From Tetrahymena thermophila SB210 (Eukaryota > Ciliophora > Oligohymenophorea > Hymenostomatida > Tetrahymenidae), in the NCBI RefSeq assembly GCF_000189635.1, contig NW_002476544.1, forward strand, positions 620,001 through 684,000: DNA of 64,000 bases. The letters are read 5' to 3'. The notes under the pieces are model-generated. The model was not told the origin of the DNA and ran no database searches. It saw only the letters and a list, made by a program, of their open reading frames with translations. Positions 48,099 to 62,579 of this stretch are shown in pieces. Made by a program: the position numbers and the translations under genes. Position 1 is the stretch's first letter; every line of letters starts with the position of its first letter.

Positions 48099-50317
48099 GT
48101 TTCAATAAAAATATAAAATGCGAATTTAAATTTTTTTTATTCTTAAAAATAATTTATTTTATTTTTGGTGCTAAAATGTTCTTTTTTTTCAATAATGACT
48201 ATATTTCAATAATCTTTTGCTAAAAAAATGTTTAATTGCTTGTTAATGAGAAGCTTTTCCTTAAATAAACAAATCTTAAACTTGATTTTGAACGCTTTTG
48301 AATTTTTATCAGACTTATTGATTATACTTGAGACCTGAATGCCTTTTTGTGACTTACTTATTGGCTTTTGTAATTAATGCTTTATAGTATGTTTCTTAAA
48401 AACTTTACAAATCCTTTTGAGTGGTATTAAAAATATATTTATTAATATCCAATTAGCTTTATTTTTTTATTAATTGTTTAATATAAAATATAATTTAATT
48501 ACTTAAGTTATTGATTTTTTATTGTATGTTTATATACTATTTTCTTCTTTTTTGTTTAACCCTAAATTATTATTTTTAAGTCAATCTTTTCTATTTATTT
48601 TTGAGGTCATATTTGAATAAACCACACAAATAAATAAATAAATAAATAATTAATCCCATGTTATTTCCATTCTAAATTAAAGCTAGTTAAGGTAAAAAAC
48701 TTGGCGTAACTCATTTTCTTTCTAAGAAATAAACAAATGCCGCAAAAAAGTTTTTAATTTATTAAAATTAACTTTTGTGATGGCATTTTCAAAATATTTT
48801 TATTGCTTACACCAATCCAAATCCACAAACAAATTAATATTAAAGGAATTTCAAATTTATTACAAGAAAAATAGTTATTTGCTAAATAATTTAATAAATT
48901 TCTTCAATTTAATTATTCTTCTTTTTAAACTTATATTATTGTTTTGTGATTTCAGAAATATGACAGAAAATGTTCATTTTCTCCTTAAATTTAAAAATAT
49001 AAGCGAATTTAAAGCCACACAATTTTTTAGTTGTTACTAATTGATGTTTTTTTTATTAAAATTATAAATATATAATTTATCTGCTTTTAATTTAAATAAA
49101 AATCCAGACAAATTTAATATTTTAAAGACTCTACTAAACAATAATTTAGTCCATTCTAACTAAAAATTTAATCATTTTTTTTTGCAAATCTTTTCAACAA
49201 AATTCATATAATTTTAGATGTATTTTTTTATGTAAAAGTAAATTGCTGTATCAAATAATATAAGATAAATTAGTGTGAAATTTATTAGAAACAGCAAAAT
49301 AGCAAAACAAAAAAAAAATAGACCTAACAATTTCATTTTCTTTAATTAATTTAAGGTATATTGTAAATTAAAATGATGAAATACTAAAAAATATACTAAA
49401 ATAACACTTCTATAGACGTAAAGCGTTAAAATATGAAAATAGAGAAACAAACTTATTATACTTATATAATAAAAAAATATATTTTTTGTTTTATTGTTTG
49501 ATTAAATAAATAGTCAAAATTATTAGAAAGGTTTTATTTCTTATATTAACATAATAAAAAAATTACTACAAATTTTTAAATTTTATGAAAATTTTATTAA
49601 TATTAGTAAAATAAGGGAGGGATATAATTAAGGAAATAGTAGAAAAAATAATAAAATATAATGCATAATCGGTTTCCTTCTAACACATTCCAATATATAG
49701 AACTATAAGTTTTTCCAGACAAATCGAACAAAATATAACATCATTAATTGTAATTAAATATTTTATTATAATTTTGTGAGTAGTAGTTTATTTGAATTAA
49801 TATTATAAAAAATAATTAAGTAAGTTTGAAAGTGTTTTGTGAATAAAAATATACTAGAAAAATGAATACATTTTGTAAAAAGAAATAAATTAGATTTACA
49901 TATTTATTTATACATAATCATATAAATTAATAAAGTTTATAAATAAATTATCTCTCATCTTTTCTTTTACTTAAATGCTTATTTAAGTAATTTTTTAATA
50001 ATTTTTAGTTTTTATTTAAGATGATAGATTTGTTAATTATTTTATTGGTTTGTTGATTGATTGATTGATATTTGGTTGGTAAATTGAATAATATGGTTCC
50101 TAACCAGCTTCATTAATTAGATTTAATTTAATTAATTAGAAATTTTCATTAATAAATTTAAAAAGGATGGGCTAGATAAAAGTAATTTTTTTCTTTGGTT
50201 ATTTAAAAATATATTTTATTTATTTAAATTTGTAAATTTATTTGTTAGTTTCTTTAGATTCTTAGTGGAAAAAATATGTCAAGAAAAAAATTTCTAAATT
50301 TAGCTAGCATAAATATC
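48099..50317. other. Long AT-rich spacer
   Basis: About 2.2 kb without a supported gene. A plus-strand open stretch near 48777-49040 is hydrophobic and Lys/Asn-rich but runs on into AT noise with no motif, so I do not call it. Confidence 0.55.
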
Positions 50318-53300
50318 TCACAAAAAGCTTTTGTCTGAGAACTGATTACTTTTATATATTTCATTAGTTTTGGATTCAGAAGTAATTAAGTTATTGGTGA
50401 ATTAATTGAAATTAAATGGAGTGGGAGTGTAAAGTGTGTTTGGAGAGGTGGTAACGGCTGTATATTAATTCATTGAAGAAGTTATATTTTAAGGTACATA
50501 CTCTGGTTCTTCAGGTTCATTTAGATAAGGTTCGGCTTCATCTATCAAGTCTCTGTCTCCTGCCATTAAAATGACATTTAAGAGTTCACACAAGCTCTCC
50601 TTTGTATTTTTCAGTCTATTTTCAGTAGAAGTAACCTGATACTTTAGCTTATTCATTTCTTCATCTTTCTATTTAATGTAGCTTTTCAAGTTATCTCTTT
50701 CCATTTCTATGTTTCCTCTCTCAACCTTATTTTTAAAAATAAATAAATTAATTAAAAATAAATTAATATGATTGAAATGCTTACTGAAACTTTTTTGAGA
50801 TTATTATTTAACTCATCAATTTTATTTTGTAGCTCTTTGCCTTTTGATGAGGAAACTTCAGTTCCTTCTTTGTTTAATTGTTGTTGTAAAGCAGACTTTG
50901 CTTGGTTGTATTTTGTTTGCATTTCTTTTAGATCTTTTTTAAGTTGATCATTCTCACGAGATAGCTTTCCTAGCTCAAAATCGCTTTCTGTTTTAGATCT
51001 TCTTAATTCGATAACTTCAAGTTCTCTATCTTTTTTAATTTTTGAATTTTCCTCTTACAAATCTTTTATTTTCTATCTATATTCTTTTTCTTATTAGGCA
51101 TTTTTTTATGATAGCTCTTAAAGTTATCTCTACAAGCTGAGCATATTCTCATTTTCAGTATCTTCTCTTTAACTTTTATTCACTAAATTCTTAAAGTATT
51201 CAAGGTCTTTTTGCTTTTTAGAAATTTCACTTTGGTTTTCTTATAATCTTTGATTTAATTCTTCTACAGTCAATTATAAATCTTTTATTTTTTTTTCATA
51301 AACGCTCTTTTCTCTCTCGAACTTCAAATTAAGTTCATCCTTAATTATTTCTTATTCATCTTCAAGTGCCTTTAGCTGCTTTTACATTTCTTCATTCTTT
51401 ATTTTTTTTAAATATAATAAGACAAAGTTTATTTATTTATTTTTAGGAATGCTAAATTAAAAAATTGTTATTTGCTTACTGTGTCTTTCATATTTTGTTA
51501 TTTTAGAGTCTTAATTTCTTCATATAATTTTTTAATCTAATCTTCATAACTCTAAGCTTCTTGCTAAAACCCATTTTTACCAACTGATTGTCCATTGAAA
51601 CCTTCTAGAGTAGAAATTCTAGCTTTTAACCTTTGATTTTCATTTTTTAAGCTGTCAACTTATTGCTTAAGCTATTTATATAAATAAAGTATTTAATTAT
51701 ATTTAGTTTAACTTATTTTATTTATTTTTACACTATCGTTTTCTATGATTTACTCTTAAATTTTTTGTCTTAAACTCATATTTTCTTCCTTTTATTGCTT
51801 AAATAAGTCTCTCATTTGATTTGAGTTTGTCAATTCTTGCTATTTGGATATGTTAGAAATAGCATTTTAGAGTGTAGAATTGCCATTAGTATTTGAATTA
51901 TAAATTTATGAGGATCCATTCGTGTTAATTTATTTGCTAGCTTGAGCTGTTGATTATTATGAAAATAGATTTGATCTCAACGAGGACTCATCCTACTAAT
52001 GGTTTCCTCTTGTAGAATTCATTGTTCCATTACTGTAATAGGTAATATAATTATTAATTTAAAAACCAATAAAGACAATTAAATTAATTAAAATGATCTT
52101 ACTTTTATGGATATTCTTAATTATTACGACTAAAAGATACTTATTTATTTTATTGATCAACTTTTGTCATAGGTGACTTAGATCCTAATTATAAATTATC
52201 AAAATTAACTAAATAATTCATTTATTTAAATATTTTAATCGTTATTTTTTGTTTATTTATTTAGCAATATTTTATTTAAAATAATATTTTTGAATAAATC
52301 CTAAATAAATATTTGCTTTATAATTTCTATTCTATAAAGCGAAATGAATACTTGATGGAAAATTGTCTATATCTTGGATTTGTCCTCTTGCACTATTCAT
52401 ACCACTTGTATCAATCATTGGAGAAACATCTCTAGCACGGTTGTTAGATGTGCCGGTTTTTGTTCTATTGATAACCCTTTAATATAAACAATAATATGAA
52501 TTATACGGATTCCGCTTGAAAATTAGTAAGTTAAACAGTTGTTTTAAAGAATAAAAGAAAAAAAATAATTTATGCTACTAAAGTAAATTTATAATTTCTA
52601 CAGTTCCTATTTTTTATTTAATAAATTTTAGATCAAAATTTCTACCTTTCTTCTTCTTCCTCTTCCTCTTTTTTTTGATAATATGAATAATCACCGAATT
52701 CATGTACTCTAATTTCATATAACAATTTTGCTGAAGTGTCAGGACATTTTTGCAATTGCCTCTATTCCATCATTGTTTTTATACTTTTGTTAGCATAAGC
52801 TGCAACATCAAACTCGATTTTACCAGCAGTTCTTACTTTCTTTTGGTGGATAATATTAATTTACAGCTCGGCCTATGTTTATTTTTATAAATTATAGCAA
52901 TTATTCCATTAAAATATTTATATAATTTGAATTTCAGATTTTCAATATTTATTAAAAATGAATGTATCCATTAATTTATGAATTAATTACACTTTTTGCA
53001 AGAAACTCTCTTTTTTTATCATCCCAATATAATTTGGTAGGGACAGTTATTTATTGCTTGTTAAATTTAGCTAGTTTATCTTTAAGAGGTGCAGGTATTT
53101 TAGTTTCTGCTTTATGGTCACCTATTTTTACAAAAGATATTTATTTCTTTATCTAACATTAATTAATAGCAAACAAAAAAGAATATTTAGATTGAGCAAT
53201 TACCTCTTTTCAAAATGATGGAAATTTCACAACCAGGCACATTTACATTCATATAGAGCTTATTTAGAATAATATCTATTTGATATTGGACCGCTTTGGT

Positions 53301-53324
53301 TCCAACACGTTTGAAAATATCCAT
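50318..53324 (-). CDS. NT-C2 domain and coiled-coil protein (nine exons)
   Basis: Exons 53204-53324, 52991-53121, 52646-52872, 52352-52476, 52103-52184, 51732-52032, 51480-51671, 50785-51396 and 50318-50725 join in phase to 732 residues, ending at TGA 50320-50318. All introns have GT-AG ends. Residues 1 to about 165 (starting MDIFKRVGTKAVQYQIDIIL, with AGKIEFDVAAYAN later) fit the N-terminal C2 domain of the EEIG1/EHBP1 type, a beta-sandwich used for membrane or partner binding. An acidic KKEEEEEEER stretch follows, then a Ser/Asn-rich linker and a long coiled coil (about 330-660). The tail is rich in Pro, Thr and Asn. Such NT-C2/coiled-coil proteins tether membranes or cytoskeleton. No transmembrane segment is seen. 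It is head-to-head with the channel gene, 2 kb apart. Confidence 0.8.
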
Positions 53325-55283
53325 TTTTATGCTATTTTGAATTAGAATTATCTGCTACTTTTTTCTTGCTATAATCTTATTTTGAAGATGATGACTTTGA
53401 TTGATGTGATTGATGAAAATTATTTATATTTATTTATATAGTTAACTTATTCTTTGAAATTTAATTATTTATTGGTTTTTTGATATTTTAGTTGATAAAT
53501 TTCTTATTTTAATAAAGTTTTAATTTAAAAAATTTACTAGTTAATTCTGCTATTCTATCAAAAACAGTAATAAAATATTAGATTGTTATTAAATATATAT
53601 GAGCTATGAATCAAAATGATCCTTTTCAATCATATTTTTATTATATTATTAATCTTATTTTATTGAAATTGATTGAAATTTACTTTTTTTCTAGCCTAAC
53701 TATCTATCTCTACATTTTGTAATGATAACTTGCTTTAATATCAGTTCACTATAAAAATCTAATTAAGCTTGAATTAAATCAATCAATTTGTGATTCAAAT
53801 ATGCCAATATCATCTCTCCTCCGAATTTTTCGTATAGATAAACGTAAATTTATATCTTTGAATCTATCAATCTATTAGAAATTTTTTTAAATAAAATATA
53901 ATTAATTGCAATAATGTTATTTCTATTTAAAAACTAAGGCATAAAAATCAAATAATTTGGCTCAATTACGCTATTTCAATATATTCCTTTGTTAATGTAA
54001 TAAACAAGTAGATTTATTTAAAATAGTCTATTTCATCTAAATATTTTAAATATTTCTAATCAATTTCTTCTTTTAAATATAATGAATTAATAAAGTGCCA
54101 GTAGATTGATAATCGATGAAATATCTAAATAAGAAAAGGCTCAAAATATTTCCCTTATTAATAATTTTTTATCTTTTTATTTAAACATAAAAAATAGTAA
54201 AAATTAATAATTAAAATAAAATAAAAATTGTTCTTTTAAAATATTTAATTAAAATTATTTTTATTTTTAGCTTAACAGTAACTTTTAAATTAATAAAAAC
54301 TGCTAAAATAATTTTAAAATAGCTTGAAGTTTTATTTAGTATTTTTACGTTAAAAATTATAAATTTTATTTTTGTATTAATTAAAATAATTAGAACTTAC
54401 ATTTTTTTATATTAAAAATAGTAAGTTTTTCTTTTAAATTTATTTTTCATGGCTTTTCATGAATCTTCTTTATTTTTTAATAAATAATATTTCTAAAAAT
54501 AATAAAAATGTAAATAAATTTAGTTATTAAAACTGGATTTTTTTATTCTATTTATATAAATTTTTATTCTAAGTGAAATATTTGATTCTAAATATGTTTT
54601 GTTTTTATCATAATTATTTTTTTACTTTGGTATTTTATAAAAACAGATATTTTTATGTTGAAAAAATAAAAGAAAAATATTTTTAAAGTGTATCAAGCTT
54701 AGCCACAAAAAATTATGATTGTTCTATAGATTTGTTTTAAATATTTTTCATATTAACATTTTATAGAACGATATTAAAAATTAATAAACTTATCTTCAAA
54801 GTGTTTATGTTAAATATTAAATTTATTAAACAAATTTTACTTTAAATATTGAAATGATAGAGTTTCTAATGTAAATTATGTGCTTTTCTTACAAATAAAT
54901 CCTTATCATAATATCTTAAATAGTCTGAGAATCAAAATATTTAGGATTTAACTAGTAAAAATTCAAGAAAATAAATAAATAAATTAATATATGGATTGAT
55001 GGCTGGCTTATTTATGTTTTGAGATATTTATTAATTTGTTTGCACTTGGTTATTACTAATCTTTATTACCCTTTTTATACTATAAAGTTAGATTTATCAA
55101 GATGTTAAAAAAATTAATAATAAATTTCCAAGCTCATTAATTACTTGTAATTAGAAAAACTAAAGTAAGTAAAGCTGCAAAGTTAATTAAATAGAAACTT
55201 AAATAATTAGTGTATTATCATACAAATTTATCATACATAATCAGTTCATAAGTGAGTTTATTCAGTTAAGTCAAAGCTGAGTT
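53325..55283. other. Divergent promoter region between the NT-C2 and channel genes
   Basis: Almost 2 kb of AT-rich unique DNA between two genes transcribed away from each other, so it must carry both promoters. No specific elements, RNA gene or repeat family recognised. Confidence 0.6.
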
Positions 55284-58200
55284 ATGGATGGCAGCTCTAA
55301 AGAGATATTACTGAATAATAAAGATTTTAATAATAGCAGTATTTTTTAAAGCAATGGAGGAGGGATTTAGTTGAAAGTTGCGGATAAATAGTAGGAAGGC
55401 AGATAGCATTTTATTAATATTATAGCTCCTCCATTAATACCTGATGAGCAGGCAGAAAAGAAAGATAACTAGAATAAACAAACAATTGATCAATAAAATG
55501 AAAAGTAAATTTAGGGAACAATGTAGACACCAATAGATTTGAATGAAAAATAAATATCTCCTAGTAATTAGAGCGATTCAAATAAACTTTTAATAAATCC
55601 AAGTTAACCAAGAAGACGCTCTCTTTTTGGTTTGCAGTATGATAAAGAGGTAAAAGAGAAAAAGAAAAAAAGGAATTCAAAGAAAAAAGTAACTTATCAG
55701 TCAACTAACAGCAAAAAAGATAGAAAAAGGTCAACATTGGTGAAAGATGATGACTTCAGGGTAGATGATACAAATGGATCAAAAAGTAGGAGAAAACTAA
55801 CCAATAACATTTTAGAATAGCAGCTGAAGAGATAGTAGACATTGCTTGCTGAAGCAAAGGTAGAACAAAACGAAAATGAAAACTATTAAGATAGGGATTA
55901 GGATGCAAGCAGAGGTTAAAACAAGAAAAAAAGCAATAAATCAATTAGTTAGTCAAATTAAAATCTAACTTCAACAAATCAAAACGAAAACACAAATGAT
56001 TTAGCTAGTAAAAAATCTGTGTAATTAAAACAAACTTCTAAAACTCAAAATCCTTATGATGATTTTACGCTTGAAGACTTAAAAATTTTGTAGGATACAA
56101 TTTAAATTAATAGGCAAGAACTAGAAAAGGAATTAACCGAAATTCAATAGCAAAAATAGATTAAAAAATAAATTACTTTATAACCTTAAGTTGCAAGAAA
56201 ATGGGAAAAAGTTAAAAATTAATTGATGGCTTTTACCATGATGAGGAAGATTTTCAACGATATTAAAAAATATGGAACTTCAATGCAAGCACTCAGCATT
56301 TCAGATTAAGTAAATATTTCATTCATTTTAAAATGATTATTAACAATTTAAAACTTCTCATCAAATTTATTGAATCAGTTAAGCTTAAATATTAATTAAT
56401 GACCAAAAAAAGTAAATTTCCACCATTCAAATAAATTACTACCAATAATCAAAGCAAAAATAGAAATCTTTTCAAAAATTTTTTGCTTATTTTGCATAGA
56501 GAGCCCTATGAACTGATCTTACCAATCAAATAAAAGCTAAAATAAAGATTTAATCAAATAATAGAACAATTCATGGGATGCTTATTAATATTAATATATT
56601 ACTAAAGATTGATTAAGACTTATATATAGTTTGTTTGTCTATTTTAATGCTTAATTCTGAATTTATTTAAATCATTTTGTTTGTAGTTTACATTTTTTAA
56701 TTTGAATATAGGTAATAGAGAAATGTAGAGATTTGTTAGAAAAAAAATAAGAAGAAAAGCAAATAAGAAAATGCTTATTTTATCCAGAATCTTTTATTTT
56801 AAATGTTTGGGCTTCTATAATCTTTCTTTTGTACTGTTTCACTGCTATTTACAATCCTTACTAAATATTTTTTAAGCCAAATGATGAAATTATAAATAAT
56901 TCAATAGACGTATAAACTGTAAACTATTCACTTGATTTCCTCTTTCTTTTGGATATTATTGTCAAAATGAATACAGCTGTTATTACCAGTGCAGGTGAAA
57001 TTATTGAAAATAGAAAATAAATTATTATAAGATATATTAAGGGATCATTTTTCTTTGATTTGCTATTAGTCATCCCATTTCAAATTCTTGGAATATTATT
57101 TCCAGTCCTTGATTAGTAGATTATAAAAACTCAATCTTACAATAAAATATTTCGTATTATAAGAGTACCCTTTTTAATGAGCTAAATCTCCCTTGACTAA
57201 AAAATATTTGACTACTTTAAAATTTAAACTACCATTTAGAGGTTGATAAGATTCTTTTTCGCTGTTGCATTCAGCATTCATATTGTAGGCTGTCTTTGGG
57301 TATTTGTTGCTCGTATCTAGTACTACGACAGAAATACTTGGATCAATGAGTAATCAATATTTAAAAAATATATTTTTTCCTTTTAAATTATTATTGCAAA
57401 AATGTTATATTTTTAGTTATTTTAAATGATACCAAAATTAAAAATATAGCCTTCAAAAACTAAAAATTTTATTAATTCATAATTTTCCAAGCATTTAATT
57501 TAATTTATGAATTAGAAATTTACAAAAAAGTTGATTAAGATAAAAAACTAAAGAATTTAATCGAAATTTTAATTAAATTTGCATATAAATTTTGAATGTA
57601 AACTATTTTAGTGTTAATAAATATACGCATCATTTTTTTAAAGAATTCATTTATAACTTAAAATAATTAATGGTTTTTTGTTAAATTTTTAATATAGAAA
57701 CGATATTTAACTCAGTGATTCCACAAAAGTGTACCTTTTTTCTATTTATTGGTGCTTGTAAACATTAGCAACAGTTGGTTTTGGTGATATTCATGCTTCA
57801 AATAATGGTAAAATTAAAACGAAATAAATTATACTCAAAATATATATGTTTTTTTTTATAATTAAAGCTGAAATCGTTTTTAGCATTTCTTGGATGATTA
57901 TTGGGGTAGGATTTTATTCTTTCGCAATTGGTTAAATTTCCAAAATGTTTACAAATTCAGAAAACAGAAAATAAAAGCTAACAAACTCAATTTATATTAT
58001 GGATGAGTTTTGCACTTAGACTAATCTGCCTAAACACATAAAAGATAAAATAAGAAAAGCTTTACAATATTCTACAAATAAAAGTCTTTTAAGTAGCACA
58101 GAAAAAGAAGATTTTTTTGATTCTATTCCTACGAAATTGAAAACTAATCTAGCTTAAGGTATGTTTAAAGGCATGATTACAGAAGTACCGTTTTTAAAGA

Positions 58201-61200
58201 ATAAAGACAGCTTCTTTTTAGCAAATTTACTACCTATGTTATAACCACTTAAACTATCTAAAGGTGATTATGTATACAAGAAAGACTCATATCCAAATTT
58301 AGTTTATTTTATCATTGATGGGAAGGTTAATTTTCTGATTGGGCCTAATGATATGGTTTTTAAATCCTTTTTGGCTGGTTCTTATTTTGGTGAAATAGAA
58401 ATCTTTCATTAGTGCTTGAGATTATTTAATGTAAGATGTGAATCAAGTTGTGAGTTTTTAACGCTTGATAGAGATTATTTTGGTGAATTAATGGATAAGT
58501 TTCCTTAAGTTGAATAAGAAATGTTTGAGATGGTTCAACTTAGACAAGAACTAATGAATTAATCTCTTTAAAAAATAGAAATGCTCCTCCCTTTAAAAGA
58601 AACTGATAATTTCTGGAAAAATGCTTAGATGAAGTCTTTTGCTGAAATACTTAATCATAGAAGAACACATTCGTTTTTAAATCAAGAAGAGAATAATTAC
58701 AGCAAAAGTTTAAATATTCAATTAGATGATCAAAAAAATAATTAATTTATCAATAGTAATTTTAAGAGTAATTTAAACACTCTCTCACCATTATATGCAA
58801 TGCAAGCAAATTAAGATGTTGATAAGAAGTTTTCTGAAAACTAAAATATATCAACATCTCAATCTCCCATCTTACCTGAAGTAGCTTAATTAACTGCTCA
58901 TGAAGCTTAAAATAAGAAAGTGTTTAGTTACGAAAATACTGCACACAATCAAAATCCTTTAAGTAAAATTAACGAAAATATTAATGGATAGCAAAAAGGT
59001 TAGCCAAGTATTGAGAGAGTAGAATCTTTAACATCAATTGGATAGCAACAATTTGATGAAGTTAATCCAAAAAGCATTACAATTTTTAAGAAATCTAAAA
59101 TTGAATACAATCAGCAAGCAAGTGGTGGAAGTAGTGCAAGTAGCAGAATAAATATAAATAATGATTCTCCATCTCAGTCAAACTTACCAGTAGTTCAATC
59201 AACGATGAGCTTGAAAAACAATAACTTAGTCTTGAATGTCTTCAATGAAAAACAAGAGCCAATGTTAGTCGAAGTTTACGAAGAAGAAGTTCAGCAAACA
59301 AAGCTACTTTAATCAACATCCACTTCATCAATGAAAAACTTAAATGAGCCACAAGTGCATAGCGAAAATGAAAATGCATTATTAGATAGAAACAATAGTA
59401 TAAAGAGTTAAGGAAACATTAAAAAAATTTAGCAAAAATATGGTGTGAGCACTCTTGATAGAATCGAAGAAAAAAACTCTCATATTGATTAAGAAAATTT
59501 GTCCAATTCATATATAACCAATGAAATTGTTCCTTCTTTTACTTCTTTTAGCATGAAAAATGAAGGAAATTATGAAGTCAATTTAGAAAAAAAATAGTCA
59601 TTAAGCAGAAATCTAGCAAATCAGAGAAGATCAAGTTTAGGAACCTAATTTTTAACTTAGAACAGCATAAAACAAATTAATTAAAATAATGAACTTGATC
59701 TCTCTGTAGGTTCAATAAAATAGAAGCAGAAAGACAAAAGCAATCAATAAGATGTAAAAAATCATCACCAATTATAAGAAAAATCAGACAGTAATGTACT
59801 TCTTATCCAACTTAAGAAAGATTCAATAATAGAAAATGCTAATTTGCTTGATGAGTTATTAATGAATGATTCTTTAAATTAAAATAATCAAAAATAAAAA
59901 AGTCAAAGCTTTCTTGATGTTAATAAAGATTTTTTGCAATAAGACAGCATTAAGAATAAAAATCTTTTAAAAAAATAAGAAACCATATAAAAAAATAATA
60001 ATTAAGAAATGAATAAAAAAGATTAAGAAAATACTAATGATTTTACTGAAAAAATCGTTTCAATTTCTTAGTAAACAACTTAATAAATACCTTAAAAATA
60101 ATCTGAAATTAGTGAATAGTCCATTAAAAATTTCTCTAATTTTTCAGAAGCAATTTTACTTAAGAAATCAGATTCTTTGAATTATAACATTACGGATTCC
60201 TAAAAGCTTGCTATTTCTGAAGATTAGAGTTTTAAAATAAATATTTCTGATGACAATAACTAAGAATAAAAGCTTTCTCAGTAAAAATAAAGCAACTAAA
60301 ATTCATAAAGTAATTCTAAACTTCTGAATAGGAGATAAGATACTTTAAAGCTTCAAGAAAGCAATGAAGAAGAGGAACACACTTCAAATAAGAACATCAT
60401 ATTTTCAGATAGATTAGATAAAATATACAATAATGTCAATAAATCGATTACTTCTATCAATCTAAAAGTGTAAAAATTATCCAGAAAGGAAACTTTAAGT
60501 GTAACTTCCTCAAAAAATAAATCTTTGCAAGAAATGGTGATGATTGAAACCTCACCTGAGTAAACTCCAGTAAACAAGAGAACAAAAATTAGCTTTTAAA
60601 CAAGAGTAAGTAAACCTACATAAATAACATAAAACAGTTTCCACACTTTAGTGTTGGATAAACCATAAAACGAATTATAAGTAAATAGAAGAAACAATTT
60701 TCAAAGATTTTAAAAGACTTAGACAGTAATAAACACAGATAGCGATGAAGATAAAAAATTGGATCTCAAGAATTTGAGATAAACAAAAACAATAACTAAT
60801 TTTGCTGATATTGGTGGTATTAATGAAACAGATGCAGAAGAGCCAATAAAAAATAATTAATCAAATAAAAATGATTTCGACATATAATCTCTTCACCATT
60901 TATCCAAAAATGAGTTTGTCTCTCCTTAGAGTAACCCAGAATCTCCACCTCAAATTTACAATAACATAGAAGATTTAGATTTGTTAGACACTAACATAAA
61001 GGAAAAGAATAAAGAAGTTCCAAATGAAAAAGCATTAGAAAGAAAAAGGAAAAAAATAGAATTTGTTTCTAAAAAAACTAAAACAAAAGACATGAAGCAA
61101 CAATAAAAAGAAAACAATTCTAAAAATTTAAAAATAAAGATTTCTAATAAAAAAGAATCAAAAGAGAGAAAAAAGAAAAATAATTTTATATCTAAATTTA

Positions 61201-62579
61201 ATACTTCATATGAAGCAGATAGCCAAGACTAAAAAAAACATATTGAAAAAGAGACTTAATAAAATAAAAAATAAAAAACTAAAAAGAAAAAATCAAAAGC
61301 TAAGAAAATTAGTGAAGAAAATAACTAAAAGTTTGTTGATGATAAGCATCAATTAGATAAAGAAAACAAAGAACATGAAAAGAAATCTTTAAACAATATT
61401 ACAATTCATACAGAACATACAAGTAAAAACAGAAGTTTAAACTCACTGAATATCAACGATATGATGAAACATATTGTTCATGAGGATGATGATCATCATT
61501 TCCACATTGAAAGAATTATGAAAACAAGATAGATATATGGTAAACTGACTTCTTCAAAAGATTTTGATTCAAGTGAAAAGAGAAACAGATAAAACGATGG
61601 TGATGTTTCATCATCTTCTTCATCAACAAGAAAAAATAAAAATAATCATGATAATAAAGAACCAAAACTTAAACTCCCAAACTTAGAAATGTTGAGGAGA
61701 GAAAGGAGACTAAAAAAATCTTAAACAAACTAATTTGAAGATAGAATCAGGTTATTAAAAAAGATGGGGTCTATTTAAATTTCTCCTAACTCGCCTTAAG
61801 TTGAGAAGTATAAAATGTCATACAGCCAAAGCATCTTAAGCCCAATAATGAATAAAAATTCGAATATAGACAATCTTAAGAATAAAAATATTTAAAATAT
61901 ATCTTTTTCAGACATGGTTCAAAGCATTAATTCAAAACCTTAAAGCGTAGACAAGATCTAAGAAAAAGAAGGAAATAAATCAGAAAAATAAGCGAAGCTT
62001 AATATTAGCAAACATGGAGGAAGAAACTAATTCAGTGATTCTGATGCAATAAAAAAAAAAGTAAAAAAAATAACAAAAGCAGCTGTAGATAAAAAGGAAA
62101 ATCAAAGGATGGAGAAAACAAAAGAAGACTAAATGAAAAATAAATATCACTAAAAAGAGATTAAAACTTTAAAATAAAACGTGAGTAAAATATCTCATAA
62201 ACTTGATTCAATTACCTATTAATACGAGAACATTATCAATTTAGTTTCTACACTAACTACTAAGCTAAAAATCGTTCAAAGGTAATAGCAACAGGAAGAA
62301 GAAGAAAAAATTAAAAATCAATAAATTAATAACAAAAAAATGCCAATAATTATAAACAGAATAAATAAATCTCCATTGTCTTTGAAAGAAATGGATGATA
62401 TAGATAAAATACTAGATGATCTTCACGTTTTAAGTCACAAAGATGTTCTTAATCCACTCACTATGAGAAGAAGGAAGAGCTCTTCAGATAGCTAATCATA
62501 AGAATTCAGTGATAAAAAGTAGAACTTCTTATCTAAAATCGATTAAAAAGGAATTAAAGATTTTATTTTAGAAAATTGA
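55284..62579 (+). CDS. Cyclic-nucleotide-gated-type potassium channel with very long cytoplasmic tails
   Basis: Exons 55284-56309, 56712-57349, 57698-57807 and 57868-62579 join in phase to 2,161 residues, with GT-AG introns of 402, 348 and 60 bp. Residues 1-342 are Gln-rich with a basic patch (KEKKKKRNSKKK). Six membrane helices follow, from about 370 to 615. S4 (IFRIIRVPFLM) has few charges, suggesting weak voltage sensing. The pore reads LATVGFGDI (filter GFGD at 582-585), the potassium-selective form. A C-linker and cyclic-nucleotide-binding domain (about 695-815) follow, with FGEIEIF and RLFNVRC. The Arg is kept but neighbouring cassette positions are unusual, so ligand binding is uncertain. 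The remaining roughly 1,340 residues are low-complexity Lys/Asn/Gln/Ser and continuously open. In ciliates, potassium channels of this kind are numerous and act at the plasma or ciliary membrane. Confidence 0.85.

Noticed and set aside
48777-49040. Plus-strand open stretch beginning MMAFSKYF
   Set aside because: Continues as AT-rich noise through TAA/TAG to a distant TGA with no conserved motif or codon bias; long open frames arise by chance when TGA is the only stop.
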